The notes under the pieces were generated by a model. It had not been told where the DNA came from. It made no database searches and worked only from the letters and a program-made list of their open reading frames with translations. The translations under genes and the position numbers were made by a program. DNA of 64,000 nucleotides from Todiramphus chloris collaris (taxonomy: Eukaryota; Chordata; Aves; Coraciiformes; Alcedinidae): positions 27,632,375 through 27,696,374 of the forward strand of contig JANVCC010000022.1 of NCBI GenBank assembly GCA_025345505.1. Reading direction: 5' to 3'. Positions 12,474 through 25,260 of the stretch are shown piece by piece. How positions within the stretch are numbered: position 1 is the stretch's first letter; each line of letters opens with the position of its first letter.

Positions 12474-14467
12474 TAGGGAAAGGAAAAAGAAAAGGTGGAA
12501 AGAGGCAGCAAATCTCTTACTGCTGAGAAGCAGAAACATCCTTTGTGCCAGGGAAAAATGATGGTCTCATAATATGCTTCTTGGCAAATAATCATTTAGG
12601 AGACATTAGAGAAATAAGTACAGTATGAAATGGAAGTGTCATTTTTTTGCCCTAAAGGGGATGTCTCTTATTCAGCAATATTGTTGAATAAAATATGAAC
12701 CACATAGAGTTTTGTTTTGTACTTCTGTGTTTTTATTAAAATGTTTAGGGTTTACAGCTTAATAAATTGCAAAAAGAAAAAAAAAAATCTGAAAATAGAG
12801 TTGTTTCCACCCAATCTGTACTACAGCAACTGTAATGCCTGGATTGCATAAATAAATTCATTTAAACTCATATTACTATGACAGAGAGGTTCCACTCAAA
12901 ACATCTGACTCTTTCTCCTCCACAGTCTATCAGTTCTCTGAAATCTACTGCATGTTCTTGGTTCAGTATTTTTTGTATCTTGTTGCTCAGGACCTTTGTT
13001 TTATTCTAACTCTTCTTCCTGATAAAATGAATGTGATTATTGGAACTATAGGGAGCATCTTAATTAAGGGCTAATAAGAGCACTCCTTCTTGGAGTGGGT
13101 GAAAGTTGGTGATTTTAACTCTTTTTAATAAGCCACTGTTAGACATAAGCGAAAGAAGAATACATTTGACTTTTCTATAACTTCTGGGAAGCTAGTGCCA
13201 GGCTAGTGTGATACTGGGTTTATTCATTTCTCTCTAGTGTTTCCACACCAGTCACTTCACAGCCTCAGACCTGAGCAAGTTATCAGATGCCCAACTCATT
13301 TATTTAATCCACAGCATGCAAAATCAGTTTTCAGAAAATGGGTGTTAATTTAAAAAGCCTTCTGGGCTGCCAGTTATGCTGTCCCAAGCAACCCACAGCT
13401 GATGTATTGCTTTCTGGTCAGTTCCCCTCCATCTTCCACTCTTTTTAGATGAAAACTGCCCAGATTTCAAACATACACTGGGGCTTGTGTGAGACAAAGA
13501 AACGGGTATTAACATTTTAGCATAATTAAAGCTTGGTTTCTCTTTCTGCCCATTGAATACGAAACTAACAAAGATAGTCACAACACAGCCTCCCAGTACC
13601 CCGATTGAGATGGATGTGGGTGAAGCCAATTCATGGTGCACTGGAAAAATATGCCTGATGCAAAAAAGGAGATGGTCTTGCAGCTATTCTGCACTAAAAA
13701 CCACCTTATACTTCCTGTCAGTGTAAACAAAGGTAAAGGAAGCAAAATGCTTACAAACCCCCTTAATATCAAAAGAAAGGTCCTTGGCAAGCCTGAGTGT
13801 TTATCACAAAGCCTTACAAGTAGAAATGAATACTCAATACGTAATGGCAAGTTTTGCTTCATTTCCAAAGCCATGAATTCACAAGTGCCTGTTCAGGACA
13901 AGCTTTCCTGTACCCAGAAAAGAGAAAGATGACCTGATTTGGGCAGAATTCTTTGGTAGAAAAGAAGCTATAATAACACTTGAAAAAAAATCTGTAACAC
14001 TAATATGCTTAAGCAGCCGCATTAACATCTCAGTTACACAGAGACCTTTATGTTACTTCAGAACATGTGGGCACTGAATAAGCTTTAATATTCTTCTGTT
14101 CCAACTTCTTTCCTAATTTCTTCCAGTCTCCTCCCATAATCTTGAATGCCTGTCATTCACAAGACAAGAATCCCAACTGCTTTGCCACAACGTTGCTTTC
14201 ACTTCAGTTTCAATTTTTCTTATTTTTCATCTCATGTGCCCTTATGTTTGAGCATTTGAATAAGTTTTATACTAGCTGCTTGCTGTGACAACACTGATCC
14301 AAAGATGTCCTGTATATGTGTGTGTGTATGAATGCAGTGTAAAAACACATAGTTAAAAATTAAAAAAGGATTCCATAATTTTCAAAATATCAGTGCTCAA
14401 AATTTGTTAGCTAATCCCTTTCCCTTTCTTTTTGCCTCCAAATGTAATGAGATTGGCTTTAGTATTA
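12474..14467. other. Unique stretch, no gene recognised
   Basis: The region is AT-rich. Open frames overlap on both strands at 13345-13932 (up to 99 codons) without family resemblance or convincing splice sites. No other structure is supported. Confidence 0.45.
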
Positions 14468-14545
14468 AAGGATATTTCAAGTCATAACGGACCTCAGTAG
14501 GTCATCTAGTACAACCTCCTGCTCAAAGCAGGATCAGCTGTAATA
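14468..14545 (-). repeat. CR1 3' end fragment, minus strand
   Basis: The segment with GGACCTCAGTAGGTCATCTA, then ACAACCTCCTGCTCAAAGCA, is the reverse complement of the CR1 3' UTR just inside the octamer tail, in a diverged copy. Only about 80 bp can be recognised. Confidence 0.7.
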
Positions 14546-17500
14546 TCACAAAACTTTCTCCTCATGTGACAAATTTAATTGTGCTGGTTTCTGAGTCTAC
14601 AGGATGAACTTAAGAAAAAGAGGAGCCTTGACTACTAGCCGTGCCCCGCTCCAAAACACATTGCAAACTACTAGCCATTGAAGTCTAGGCTGGTACCACA
14701 GAGCTTACTGATGCCATATATTAATATTGAACATTTCAATGTTTCTGAATGACACCATAAGAAGAAGTACTCAGCTCTTCTGTATTCAGAAAGATTTTAC
14801 TTTGTGAGAGTTTGAACTTCCTCCAACCATAGAACAAACATGAACAAAAAACCTCTGGACACTTCCAGCGTCTCTCCAGGATGTTTTGTAGGAAAGAAAG
14901 GCAAATTGCTGAAACTTTGACATCAAGTGTCCTGACAAAGCCTAAAATCATAATTAGCCCAAGCAAAATTGTGGGAGACAGGCATTAATTCCTAATGTGT
15001 GGGGGCAACATTGTGATCAGATTAAGTCAAAATAATAAGTAAACTCACATATCCACATGTCTGCCTTCTGCTCAACACCAGCTTCTGAGAATAACTTAAT
15101 TCTATTTGCAGTCTAATCAGCAGTATGTTTACTAAAGGAGGGGAGTATTTTTAAGTATCTAGGGAGTAAATTTATCAAAGACACACATAAGTCCAAAAGC
15201 AGAATCTGCTCACACCCAGGTTTAACAGATAGGGTCAGGTGTATTAAATGTATTAGAAGGATTAAATGTGCTGGCAGAGAGATACTGGTAGAGTTTTGTT
15301 AAGATTGAGAGAGATGAATATTATTAAGCCTGGTGATCATACATGTCATTTTGGGAAAGTGGGTATTAGAAATGGAAGCAAATATCATTAACAACAACTA
15401 GAACAGTTTCATCTGCATACATAAATATTTTAGCCCATGCTTTTCCTCTGGGTAGGTCATTAAAGAAATTCTGGAGAAAAATATAATAATAAAAAAGAGG
15501 GTGAAGCATTCACCCTGAAGGTGTCCAACTGAAAAAATTAGTTAAGGAATGTAGGGAGAAATAAGAGTGAAGGGCCAGACTGTGAACACCTTGAAAGCAG
15601 TATAACATTTATATTTGTATCAAAAAGACTAGGACTTGACTCTGCCATATCAAGGCTGAAGTTTTAGAATAGCAACATGTAGATGGATTTTGTTACTGCC
15701 TTGTGAAGTTGACTGGAGACATGCTTGCAGTCACAATTGGGCAACTGACTAATAAATGAGTGACTGTGAGCAAGTCTCTAAGGATGTGATTTTCAATGTG
15801 ATTTTCACAGGTAATTGCTCAGAGACCTCCTCATCATGGCTTTTACCTTTGAGAAGCATCAAGCAGATATTTAAAGTGAGTGGAGATACAATGTGGAAAG
15901 TTTGGTCTTGGTACCAATGCATGAGAAAAAACACCCTGCTGAGATTTGCAAGGGCTGTGTCATGTCATAGCATAGCATCGCTCATGGACAAATCCACTCT
16001 CCCTTCAAGGGACCATCCTGTTGAGGCTCTTTCCAGAACTACTAATGGAGATATCCTGCCTAAGTCTCCTTGATGTGTCAGTATAAAGTCACTGCTTTGT
16101 CACTGTTACAAAGCTTGAAAAGGAGGGTTGTCTTTGCTACAGTGAAATGTAAATCAGCTTTCCCAGGTTTGTATCTGCAGCAGTGCTGCTTTTGGAAGTG
16201 GCAATAAACTGTTCCCTAAGAGGACTACCTTCTCTCTTCCCTGTCATGAGTGAATATCAGTTCAGAGTGATGCCACTCTATCTGTAGAGTCAAAGCTGGC
16301 AGGTAATTCATCATCCTGCATCAAGTTGACTCATTAGAAACACAAGAAATGAGATATTAACTAGATCCTTTATATGTTTCTCTTTATTCTCATTTCACAA
16401 AGATTCCTGTCCCCCTGTTTTGTCTGTTGTTACTAAATTGCAATTATCATGGATCTTTGATCTCTTCACCTGTGGGTGGCTCACTCATCCATCACCACAG
16501 AGATTTTTTTAGACACTAAAAATTCAAGACTTTCTACAGGTTTAAAAAGACTTTAAACCTAACACTTGCCTGGAAAATAGCCATGCAGAATGCAACAAAC
16601 TGGGGAAAAGGAGGCAAAGCTTTGCCAACTCAGAGCAGTAAAAGATCATTAGTGAATTGAAAATCAGATTTTATTTCAAGAAGAAAGTTTCATTTGTGGC
16701 TTAAAAAAAAAAAATTCCTTTGCTTTTCAAGCTTTTATTTACAGCTTTCTTTTTCTTTCTGATAAATGGCAGTGACTTGATGGCTAGAAATGAAGGTTCT
16801 ATGACAAATGCCAAAAAAATCATAAATGACCTCTATCACAGTTTGCTAGAGTCTCTAATTCTAAATTGGAGATGCCACTGGACAATTTCCATCATTTTGT
16901 CCTGGTTATCTGGAGCATGTGCAATCTATCCAGAGCTTTCAACTGGATTTACTGTGTGTGGACTGAATAGCCAGACAGCATGAATACACGTTGTCTGTTC
17001 AGCATTTCCCAACAGTGTGATATATATTACAGATCTGGGGTACAGCTGATTTGCAAAGATATTATAAGCCTGCCTAGATTTTTCTGAATGTGGATCAGAT
17101 CTGTTAAAACTGTTGTGCTGGCTGAATATGCAGAAATCCTAGGGAAAAAGTAGTAGAAAAATATACAAAATTTACTCGGGCTCATTTCTACACTGAAAAA
17201 ATAGAACTTGCCTAGAATAATGTCTGGGTTTCACTCAATATCAGATTCAGCACTTATATTTTGAGACCATTTTCATTTTTCAGAACTCAGTTTTAGCAGC
17301 AGTGACTCGTATTTGGATTTACATCTTACAAAAGATTCAGTTTTAAAAAGAAGAATAACATAAAAGCCAATGTTGAATTCTGCTCTCTTCCAAATACTAA
17401 AATGAATGGAGAGCACATTTCTATCCTTACAAGAGATTTTTAATTATTTTTTCTTCGTGTTTTTAACTTTTGAACTAAAATATCATTTTTTTGCAACAAA

Positions 17501-18029
17501 AATACCCAATGGTATGCCTTTAAAATTGTAATCGAACATGAAAGTTGCTTTTCCTTCACACTTTACCATCCCAAGGGGCAAAAGGGAGGCAGATTAGAAA
17601 TTACCATATTTATGACACAGTGCTAATGAATGTGAAATGTCATCTTCTGTCAATTCTCTCCAGGCCTATGATCTGCCTTGGCCATTCCTAAGTTCTTCCA
17701 TGGGATTAGTCCTGTGCTGCCACAGTGCCAGTGCCAGACAGATTCTTTCTGAGCAATTCCCTGCGATATTGCTGGCACTTGGAAACTCAGAATTTCCAAC
17801 TGCAAATATTTCATGCCTACATATGAGATATGGAACTTTCATATTTGGTGAGGAGAGAGGGGAAGCATTTACAATGAGAACATAAATTGTCTCATGTAAT
17901 TGTATGGGAATCTTTGGGTACCCAAAGTTGCACATTGATTAGTGAAGTGGAAACTCCAGCCCTGATGTTTGTAGAAATTCCCACTGGATCTAGTGGATTT
18001 GATACATGACCCAACCTCTTCCTGCTTTA
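14546..18029. other. Unique stretch, no gene recognised
   Basis: No gene is supported. The longest frame (15756-16073, plus, 105 codons) contains a possible donor after TTTAAA at about 15877, but no reliable acceptor and no family motif. A 13-A run lies at about 16702-16714. Confidence 0.45.
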
Positions 18030-18868
18030 GCTGTCATTGACTTGGATAGATTGGATCTATGGGCCAGCATTAACGGTATGAGCTTCAACAGGACCAAGTG
18101 CCAGGTTCTGCACTTAGGCCACAACAACCCCATGCAATGTTACAGGCTTGGGGAAGTGTGACTAGAAAGCTGTCTGCTAGAAAAGGACCTGGGGGTTCTA
18201 ATTAAGTGGCTGAATATGAGCCTGGGTGTGCCCAGGTGGCTAAGAAAGCCAATGGCATCCTGGCTTGTATTAGAAATAGTGTGAGCAACAGAAATAGGGA
18301 GGTGATTGTCCCCCTGTACTCAACACTGGTGAGGCCACACCTTGAGTACTGTATTTTGGGCAGTTTTGGGCAGTTTTGGGCACCTCAGTACATGAGAGAT
18401 ATTGACATGCTGGGGAGAGTGCAGAGGAGGGCAACAAAGCTGATGAAGGGCCTGGAAAATAAATCTTGTGAAGAGTGTTTGAAGGAGCTGGGACTGTTTA
18501 GTTTGAGGAAGAGGAGGCTAAGGGGAGACCTCATCACCCTCTACAACTACCTGAAAGGATGTTGTAGAGAGGTTGATGCTGGTCTCTTCTCACAGGTAAT
18601 TAGTGATAGAACAAGAGGGAAGCTGCAACAAGGTAGGTTTAGACTGGACAGTAGGGAAAAAATTTTCACAGAAAGAGTAGTCAGACACTGGAATAGGCTG
18701 CCCAGGTAGGTGGTTGAGTCACCATCCCTGGATGTGTTTAAAGGTCATTTAGATGTGTTGAGGGACATGGTTTAGGGGTGAACTTTGTAGAGTAGGGTTA
18801 ATGATTGGACTTGATGATGCCAAGGGTCTTTTTCAACCTGAATGATTCTATGATTCTATAATTCTATT
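18030..18868 (+). mobile_element. CR1 LINE, 5'-truncated, with 3' tail
   Basis: This is a plus-strand CR1 insertion holding the last third of ORF2, the 3' UTR and the tail. It begins about 18030, inside the reverse transcriptase, at the region encoding a [13 protein letters not shown]-like stretch. It ends in three ATTCTATG/ATTCTATA-type octamers at about 18843-18868, the hallmark of CR1 3' ends. Compared with the minus-strand copy at 7.7-9.5 kb it is better preserved and complete at the 3' end, so it is probably younger. No target-site duplication is evident, as is common for CR1. Confidence 0.95.
18206..18709 (+). pseudogene. CR1 ORF2 C-terminal part, truncated
   Basis: A 167-codon frame encodes the C-terminal reverse transcriptase region. 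It contains [70 protein letters not shown] and DRTRGK...[25 protein letters not shown]. It stops at TAG 18707-18709, where the family continues with an acidic residue and about 20 more residues, so one GAG-to-TAG change would explain the stop. At 18355-18385 the unit GGGCAGTTTT recurs in tandem (about three copies), inserting residues around LGSFGQFW. The catalytic RT core lies upstream and is missing, so this cannot be an active enzyme. Confidence 0.92.
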
Positions 18869-20652
18869 GATATTCATATGACTGGGCAGTTACCAGCCCA
18901 AAACATGATACTGTTTGTTTGTTTGTTTTTCTTCTTAGTTTTCCATCAACTCCTTTAACCATCCCACTGCACAGGCACACATGTGAGTAGAGTGGTAGTA
19001 CAGGGTTAGGGGCAGGACTGTGCAGCCAGAGATGAAGGACACTATTTGTCAAGACTTTTCTGGTCTTCTGAGACGAGCAGGTTCTGAGTTTGGAACCAGC
19101 CAAGCACTCTTATCTCTGCAATCTAGAGTGTTGCCACTGTCCTTAGGCCTGGAAAGACATATGGATGCAAAAGGGGACCTGGAAAGATTTGGTTTGGCTT
19201 CATGTGTTCCCTGCAAGCACTGATCAAGAAAGACAAAAACCTACTGAGCTTCCGTGTTAGTGGTGACTGATAGAAGCATCTATCAGGGAACAACAAAAAT
19301 TTCATATTTTGCTTGGAAATGCAGTTCATAACTATTAGTATTTTGGAAATATCAGCAGGTACAAGAATGAGGCAGGGGGTTTGTTTTTGGTTCTAAGGTA
19401 GGCATTGTAAGGGACCCACCATCAGCCCTGCTATTTAGGCCATTTTTGCTAAGCTGCACTGTCTGCACAATAATATCACTTTGTGCTTGATGACTTCGGG
19501 CAGCCTCGTGAAGTAAGGGCTGTAATACGGTGTGAAATAAAGATTTAGTAGCATGGTATTGCAAATGCAGTCTAGCAAAGGAGTTCATTTACAGTTCCAT
19601 TAAGATTGCACAGTTACCACTAAAAACAGCCAAGAAAAGAAAAAATAAAATAAAAAAAAATTAAGGCATTAAGGTTCCTGCAGCAGCATTAAGTCAATCA
19701 CATTGTACAACCAGCATGTTTTGTTTCTTGCTCTGGGCCAGACTGTACAATTTTCACTGTTAGCACAATTACCCAATTATAGGATCTGAAGGTCTCAGAA
19801 ACCATCAGCCCATAGGATTAGGAGCTCTGCCTAAGCAGAAGAGCCTTTGTTCACTTTGGTGAACAACATCCATCTTTCACAGTCCCCCAGCTTGCAGTAC
19901 AGCTGGGAGGTACTGAGCAGAAGAAACTTAATCAGGTCAAACATTTCAATTTGTATCAGAAATTTATTTAAAAAAGAAAAGAGCTGCTTATGCATCTCTG
20001 AGGGCAACCTCTTTGCTCCCATCAGTGCTGGCTGCCCTATTCATTTCTAAGTGTTTTCAGGTCTCAGCCTCCAACAGAGATGGAGAAGAATTTCCTTCAG
20101 GGAGTCATGCTTTTGTTTTCCACACAAACATCTTGATTTGTCTGAAGCTGGTAAGGGGTTTTAATAATTATTCCCCCTTGAAATGCTTCAGATAAAATGT
20201 TTTTAAATGGCAAAAATATTTAATTTGTACATTTTCTGAGCTGAAACACATTTTCAGAGCCAAAATGCCAGAATATACTTAGTTCAGTATACAGATATGA
20301 ATCCATGCATAGATCTTCCCTGGATTTCCATCTGCAGATGTTTTGAAATGTCAAAGTTTTAGCCAAAACTGGAATGGTAAACATCTTCCCTTTTTCAATG
20401 GATTTCACAGACCAGGAAAGCTGTTTGCAGATTGGCAAGCTTTCCCAGGAAAAAAAATAAATGTGTGTAACATTTCAAGAAACATCTGAAAATTTGGCTG
20501 TGATAAGCTACATATCACTACTTCTCTTCCATTCTTCAGTCTGTGTTTATATCTGTCTGTCCTTGCCATGCCATAAATCTGAAAGAGTAGGTCATTCAAA
20601 TGTTCATATAAATGTCTATAGTCATCAGATGTAAACAATTTTATTCACTTAG
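18869..20652. other. Unique stretch before candidate exon
   Basis: A (GTTT)n run lies at 18909-18927 and an A-rich stretch at about 19637-19660. The segment 20064-20153 is flanked by a fair acceptor (TTTTCAG) and a donor (GTAAGG) and is open in two frames. One of these ends in the phase needed by the candidate exon at 20653, but neither frame has family support, so it is not called as an exon. Confidence 0.4.
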
Positions 20653-20782
20653 GTGGCAAATATTTCAATATCAATTTGTCTTCTTATATAAGACCTCCCA
20701 CAGGAGTAATAAGAGCATTAATCCCAAAATACAAGAGACTAAAAGCATTTGCAGCAATACTTCTCATGTGCAGAAAGCACAG
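20653..20782 (+). CDS. Candidate internal exon, unknown protein
   Basis: This is a 130-bp segment between a TTATTCACTTAG acceptor and a CACAG/GTATAT donor. Read from its third base it encodes about 42 residues, including LSSYIRPPTGVIRALIPKY and KAFAAILLMCRKH, a basic amphipathic pattern typical of real protein. It ends in phase 2 with AG. The candidate exon at 28153 begins with the single base A that would complete an AGA codon, so the two join without a break. A second frame is also open across the segment, which weakens the call. I do not recognise the protein. Confidence 0.3.
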
Positions 20783-22019
20783 GTATATTGCCCAGCAGAG
20801 CTTAGCTGATCTCTACTTCTTCCACATATCTTCCTTCTGTCTTTGGGCAAGTTCTTTGACCTCTGTTCCCCGCTGTTTGAAGAAAGAGACACATAGCTTT
20901 TGTGTTGGCTATTATGGATTTACGTCTGTTGCACAGGAACAGGGCAAATAATGTGGCTTTAATTTCTGCTTTTAAGGGGCCAGGAGTGTCTCCAAGTCCT
21001 ATGTGGATACGAGCCACAACCACAAATATTGCCTGTTAAGAGAATTAGCAGGAAAATGTGTGCATTCTTCACTCTCCAAAGTGAAAGCCACCAAACTGAG
21101 GCTCCGGAAATTTAATGTATTCAAACATTGCAGTGCTGTGTGTAAAAGGATATGATTTAAGGTAATATATTTAAACACAGCATTATACACTTGCCAGAAT
21201 GATTTTCCTTGTAGTTATAGTTCTGGTTTTAAAAGACAGTATATCAAGACACATCTTGAATTAGCTTGACTGAAAGCTTTTTGTCTTAAGTATCTGGTGC
21301 AGTGGTATAAGGTAGAACTGACCCAGGTTCTACAGGGACAGCTTACCTGCCTTGTATTTTTGGACATTACTGTGGGCTGGAAAAGATGATAACTTGAGTC
21401 ATGAATAATGTTTTGGGATGGACATTGCTTCTCTATGTACAGGTACACAAGAAGGGAAAAAGCATCCACGTTCCCAGCTCCACTGGTGGTGTTTCAAGGC
21501 ATGTTGTGGAATGAGGTGGTGACTTCAGGCTTAGAGGCTTTGTAAGGGCAGGGGAAGGCAGCTGACCTCTGTGGTACTGGTTGCCCCAGAGATGTGATAA
21601 AATAATACAGGCCTCTGGGAAACACATCCCCAAGCCCTTGCCAACCTCCTGACTTTCTGAGTTAGAAGGACTGAATTTGGGCAGGGAAGTTACCAAGAGG
21701 CTGAGGATTCTCTTGCCTGGCAGTGCTGGGTGCTCAGCTTGAGCTGCCCTAAAGGAGATCCATTTTAGGGGGAAACTTCCCCTGCAGTGTGGCTCATCCA
21801 GGGTGTTCCCTTTAGGGGTAGCAACTGGGGCTAGGATGCCAGTGTCTAAGGGCGACCCTCTAAAAGCTAGCAAAGTCTGCTTTCTGCAGAGAGAATGATA
21901 ATCCTCAGCAAAACCACAGTCCTCACAGCTTGCATCCAAATCCAGTGGAATATTAATTATGACCAAAAGTACAAATGTAACAAACAAGTCTTTCGGAAAA
22001 AGTGATTTATCTGTCTGAG
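20783..22019. other. Presumed intron sequence
   Basis: The longest frame is 184 codons on the minus strand (21433-21987). It starts with a hydrophobic stretch and continues with a Pro/Ser/Leu-rich, low-information sequence. I find no family motif and treat it as a chance frame in a locally GC-richer patch. Confidence 0.4.
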
Positions 22020-22230
22020 CAGCTTTATTAATTATCTGTGTATCAGTAGGTCAGCATAAACTACATAATTATATCAAGCAATCATTTAATAATTAGGGCA
22101 TAAGTTAATTGCCATCATTCACCAGCTGAATAAAATCTCCATGAGGTAGCCAGTGGGACCCCAGTGGGGTAGAGGTAATTTTAACACACTTCTTCAATTA
22201 ATAAAGTCAAAACTATAAAACCAACATAAT
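22020..22230. promoter_or_regulatory. Candidate conserved non-coding element
   Basis: This is a dense cluster of homeodomain-type TAAT/ATTA cores, including TTATTAATTATC, CATAATTATA, TTTAATAATTAGG and CAATTAATAAAG, within about 200 bp of complex, non-repetitive sequence. Such blocks are typical of developmental enhancers, but no conservation data are available here. This is inference from motif density alone. Confidence 0.25.
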
Positions 22231-22556
22231 TACAGTGGTTGACAGGAGGGGGGGAAGGGGAGGAATAAAAGTCTTGGTAAACTGATGGCAGTAAATTAGC
22301 AGAATTTAATGTTTTCCCCGAGTACTCATGTTATGAGGAAAACTATACTCTGAAAAAAAAAGAAATAGAAAGGAAGGGAAAAAAAATTGGAATGGAATAG
22401 AAATAACTGGATATCACTGATTTATTCTGAGAAAATCTGTGGAGGAATGAATGCCTGGTATTTATGAGCTTTCCATACGGACAAAAAGAATTTATGTGTG
22501 ATCAAAGCAGGGGTGAAGCAGTAAATGAAATATCTTTAGTCCTACGTTTTAGAGGC

Positions 22557-22573
22557 TTTTTTTTTTTTTTTTT
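22557..22573. repeat. Poly(T) run, 17 bp
   Basis: An uninterrupted run of 17 T within unique sequence. Confidence 0.95.
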
Positions 22574-24579
22574 CTGACTGCTGCTATTGCAACATATTGT
22601 CTGGATGGGGAGTTTGGGCACTGAATCACTCCTCAAAGTGATGGTATTAACAAGAAGTACTCTGAAATCACGGATGACCTGTTCCCTGCCACTCAGCACC
22701 ATCTTCAGACATGAAGGCTTCTGAAAACGGAATACCTAGAAGATTATTTTCTCTTCCCTCCTAACTTGTAGCCAAGTTTTGAATCTTGAAATTACTTTCA
22801 CATTTTTTTTTTTTAATTAATGCTGACTACAACAATGCTTTAAAAAACAAAAGCTGAGATCCCAAGTATTCATGGGACTACAAGAGCTGGGATTAAGCAA
22901 GCAACCAGCACATTTCCACGTTGGCAGTAGCTGCAGGGATTGCAACACAGAGCATGCCAGGAAGCCATGTTCCTCCAGATCACCTCTCTGTGTCACATCT
23001 AATTCCTGGCATCCACATTGCCTCTGGTTTTAACTGACATTAGATGATGACACAGGCAGGTAATCACAGATGAACTGGCTATTCAGAAGATATTATTGGA
23101 GCATTCAGTTTATTTCCTTTCCACTGGTTACACCCCCATTCTGGAGAGGCAGCAAACAAAATAAAATGATCTAGGTTTGATTGATTTATCTTTCAGTATT
23201 TAACAGGAGAATGAAGTGACCCCCATGTCTGTATTCAGTGGGAGAAGCAGGCAGCCATAGAGAATCCATGTGGGCTTGTGGATAGCCCAGTGGAGGAGTC
23301 TGTCTTTTGTGCTGGTTGCAGAATATGGTTAGGCTGCTTATTATGCTCAGCCAACTCTCAGGTTACCTGGACTGAACCCAGGCAGGAGGATCTATATCTT
23401 GTGAAAAGAGATTGATTTCCCACCAATACTAATTTGTAAAAGGAAAGAGTTGTTCGTCCATCCATAATCTGGAGTTTTGTTGCACAACCTTTGCTAAATC
23501 ACAGGCAACTCCATTGTATCTCCTTCACCTACTGTTTATCATTTGCACTCCTATCCTGAGCCAAACAGGACTCATCACGTAAGATGCTGTACAAACACAG
23601 GGGAAAGAGATAACACAGAGAGACAAACCAGGTGAAAGGAGTACCTGGTTTTAAAATAATCTGCTCAGGGTACTCTGTCACAGCCTGTGACTAGTACACA
23701 CCTCTGTCCTATTCAAGATGCATTCTGATACTTAAGAATTGTGAAAGCATTATTGTGAGTGGACGTAGTAGAATTTATCACTGTTAATTGGACCATTCCT
23801 GGAAAATCTGCTCATTTTCCTCTGACTTGTGTGAAGATATAGAAAGACAGGAAGAAAGAGACTATAGCAATAGAAGTTATAGAGGCTAGGTCCAATTAGA
23901 ATATTTCCTGATATTTCAGGTAGGAGACATGAATGTGAAATGTAGACAGAATGTTAATAATCTAAAGTTGGCCTTAAAATTTAAATCAGAGTACTAAAAG
24001 CCAGGCTGGGGTAACCTGTTTCAGACAAGATCTTTTCTTATAAAAACCCTCAGCTGACTCTTTGCAGAAGTGATGGTATACATCTAGCTGTGAGAACTAG
24101 AAGTCAATGAACCACAGGTGCTTTCTGGCTAGTAACTGCTATATAACCCACTCCTCAGGTTCTTGGCATTACCTTTAATAATAATGATATTAACATCAGT
24201 GACTAATTAAGAGGTAGAGCATGTAAAAAGCTGATTTTGGAAAACATCTCCATTTTGTGATAACACTGAAGATTTAAAGATCAGCTTGATGGGACTAGAT
24301 TGCTTGCTCTTAAATGAGATGTGTGAACAGTGATGCTACTGCAACAGGTATGTGGACCTGTGGGTTAGGTTTCCTTGTCTTATTTCAAGAAAGATTGAGT
24401 GCAGCATGAGTAGCCAGGCTAGGAAAGAGTGGTCTAGGTAAAAGTATTGTACTGTGAATGAAAAAAGACTGGAAAACCATAGGGGGAGACTAGCTATCTT
24501 TAGTTAAACTGGAAGGCTCTATTAAGAGGGATCCCATGAGCTGCTGTTCTGAAAGTATTCAACATTCTTAACCATTTGG
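22574..24579. other. Presumed intron sequence, nothing recognised
   Basis: No open frame over about 70 codons and no recognised repeat. A consensus-like donor (CAACAG/GTATGT) lies at 24346, but no usable upstream acceptor gives an open frame. Confidence 0.45.
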
Positions 24580-25260
24580 GTGATGGAATAAAAATATGAC
24601 TATCAAATTGTGGCAAATATTGAACAAGGAGAGGCTACAGTTGTGCTGGACAACCAAGATGGCAACATGATTTAGAAAAGGAAATATCATGCAATTCAGC
24701 AAGGCGAGTGTAAAGTCCTCTGCCTGATGGGAAAAATCTGCAGTGCAAACACAAAGAAGAAATAAGTTACCCAAGTACTATTTCTAGGGAGAAGAACAGT
24801 GGGAGTAGAGAGGATAACAAATAAAGCAGTTTCAGACCATGTAAATAACACATAACTCATTCTAGGATATAGACTATGAAGATTTCATGTAGGCTGTTTG
24901 AGATAACCATTCTTGAGACTCAGTAAATCCTTACTGGGTTGCCAGGACTTCAGTTTGGTCCCCATATTTCAGGTGGTACAGATGTTGAGAGCCTAGAAAG
25001 CATTGAGAACTTGAAAGCTGATGCCAGGAAAATTGAAAGAAACTGAGTGAAATTAGCCTAGGGAAAGGATAGTCAAAGCCAGGCAATTATGTGAAAGTCT
25101 GCTGCAGGGAGGAAGGGAGAAAATTGCCCTCCCCATTCATTGTGAAAAGGACAAGAGGTATTTATGTTAGATGCTAAGAAAAGCTTTCTAACAGTAAGGT
25201 AGTTACACACTGGAAACAATTGTGTGGAGAACATGATTTTTCATTGCTGAAGTTTCAGAG
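24580..25260 (+). repeat. Old CR1-like LINE relic, plus strand
   Basis: Very diverged remains of the CR1 reverse transcriptase C-terminal coding region. Order-preserving landmarks are ATGCAATTCAGCAAGG with GTGTAAAGTCCTCTGCCTGA (about 24690-24730), GGTCCCCATATTTCAGG (about 24958-24975), GGAGGAAGGGAGAAAATTG (about 25108-25127), AAAAGGACAAGAGG (about 25145) and GAAAAGCTTTCTAACAGTAAGG followed by ACACACTGGAAACAATTG (about 25178-25223). These match the blocks of old amniote CR1 copies in the correct order, but the frame is destroyed. The 5' edge is approximate. Confidence 0.6.

Noticed and set aside
13345-13932. Overlapping 98-99-codon frames on both strands
   Set aside because: Mutual antisense shadows with no splice sites, family motif or codon bias.
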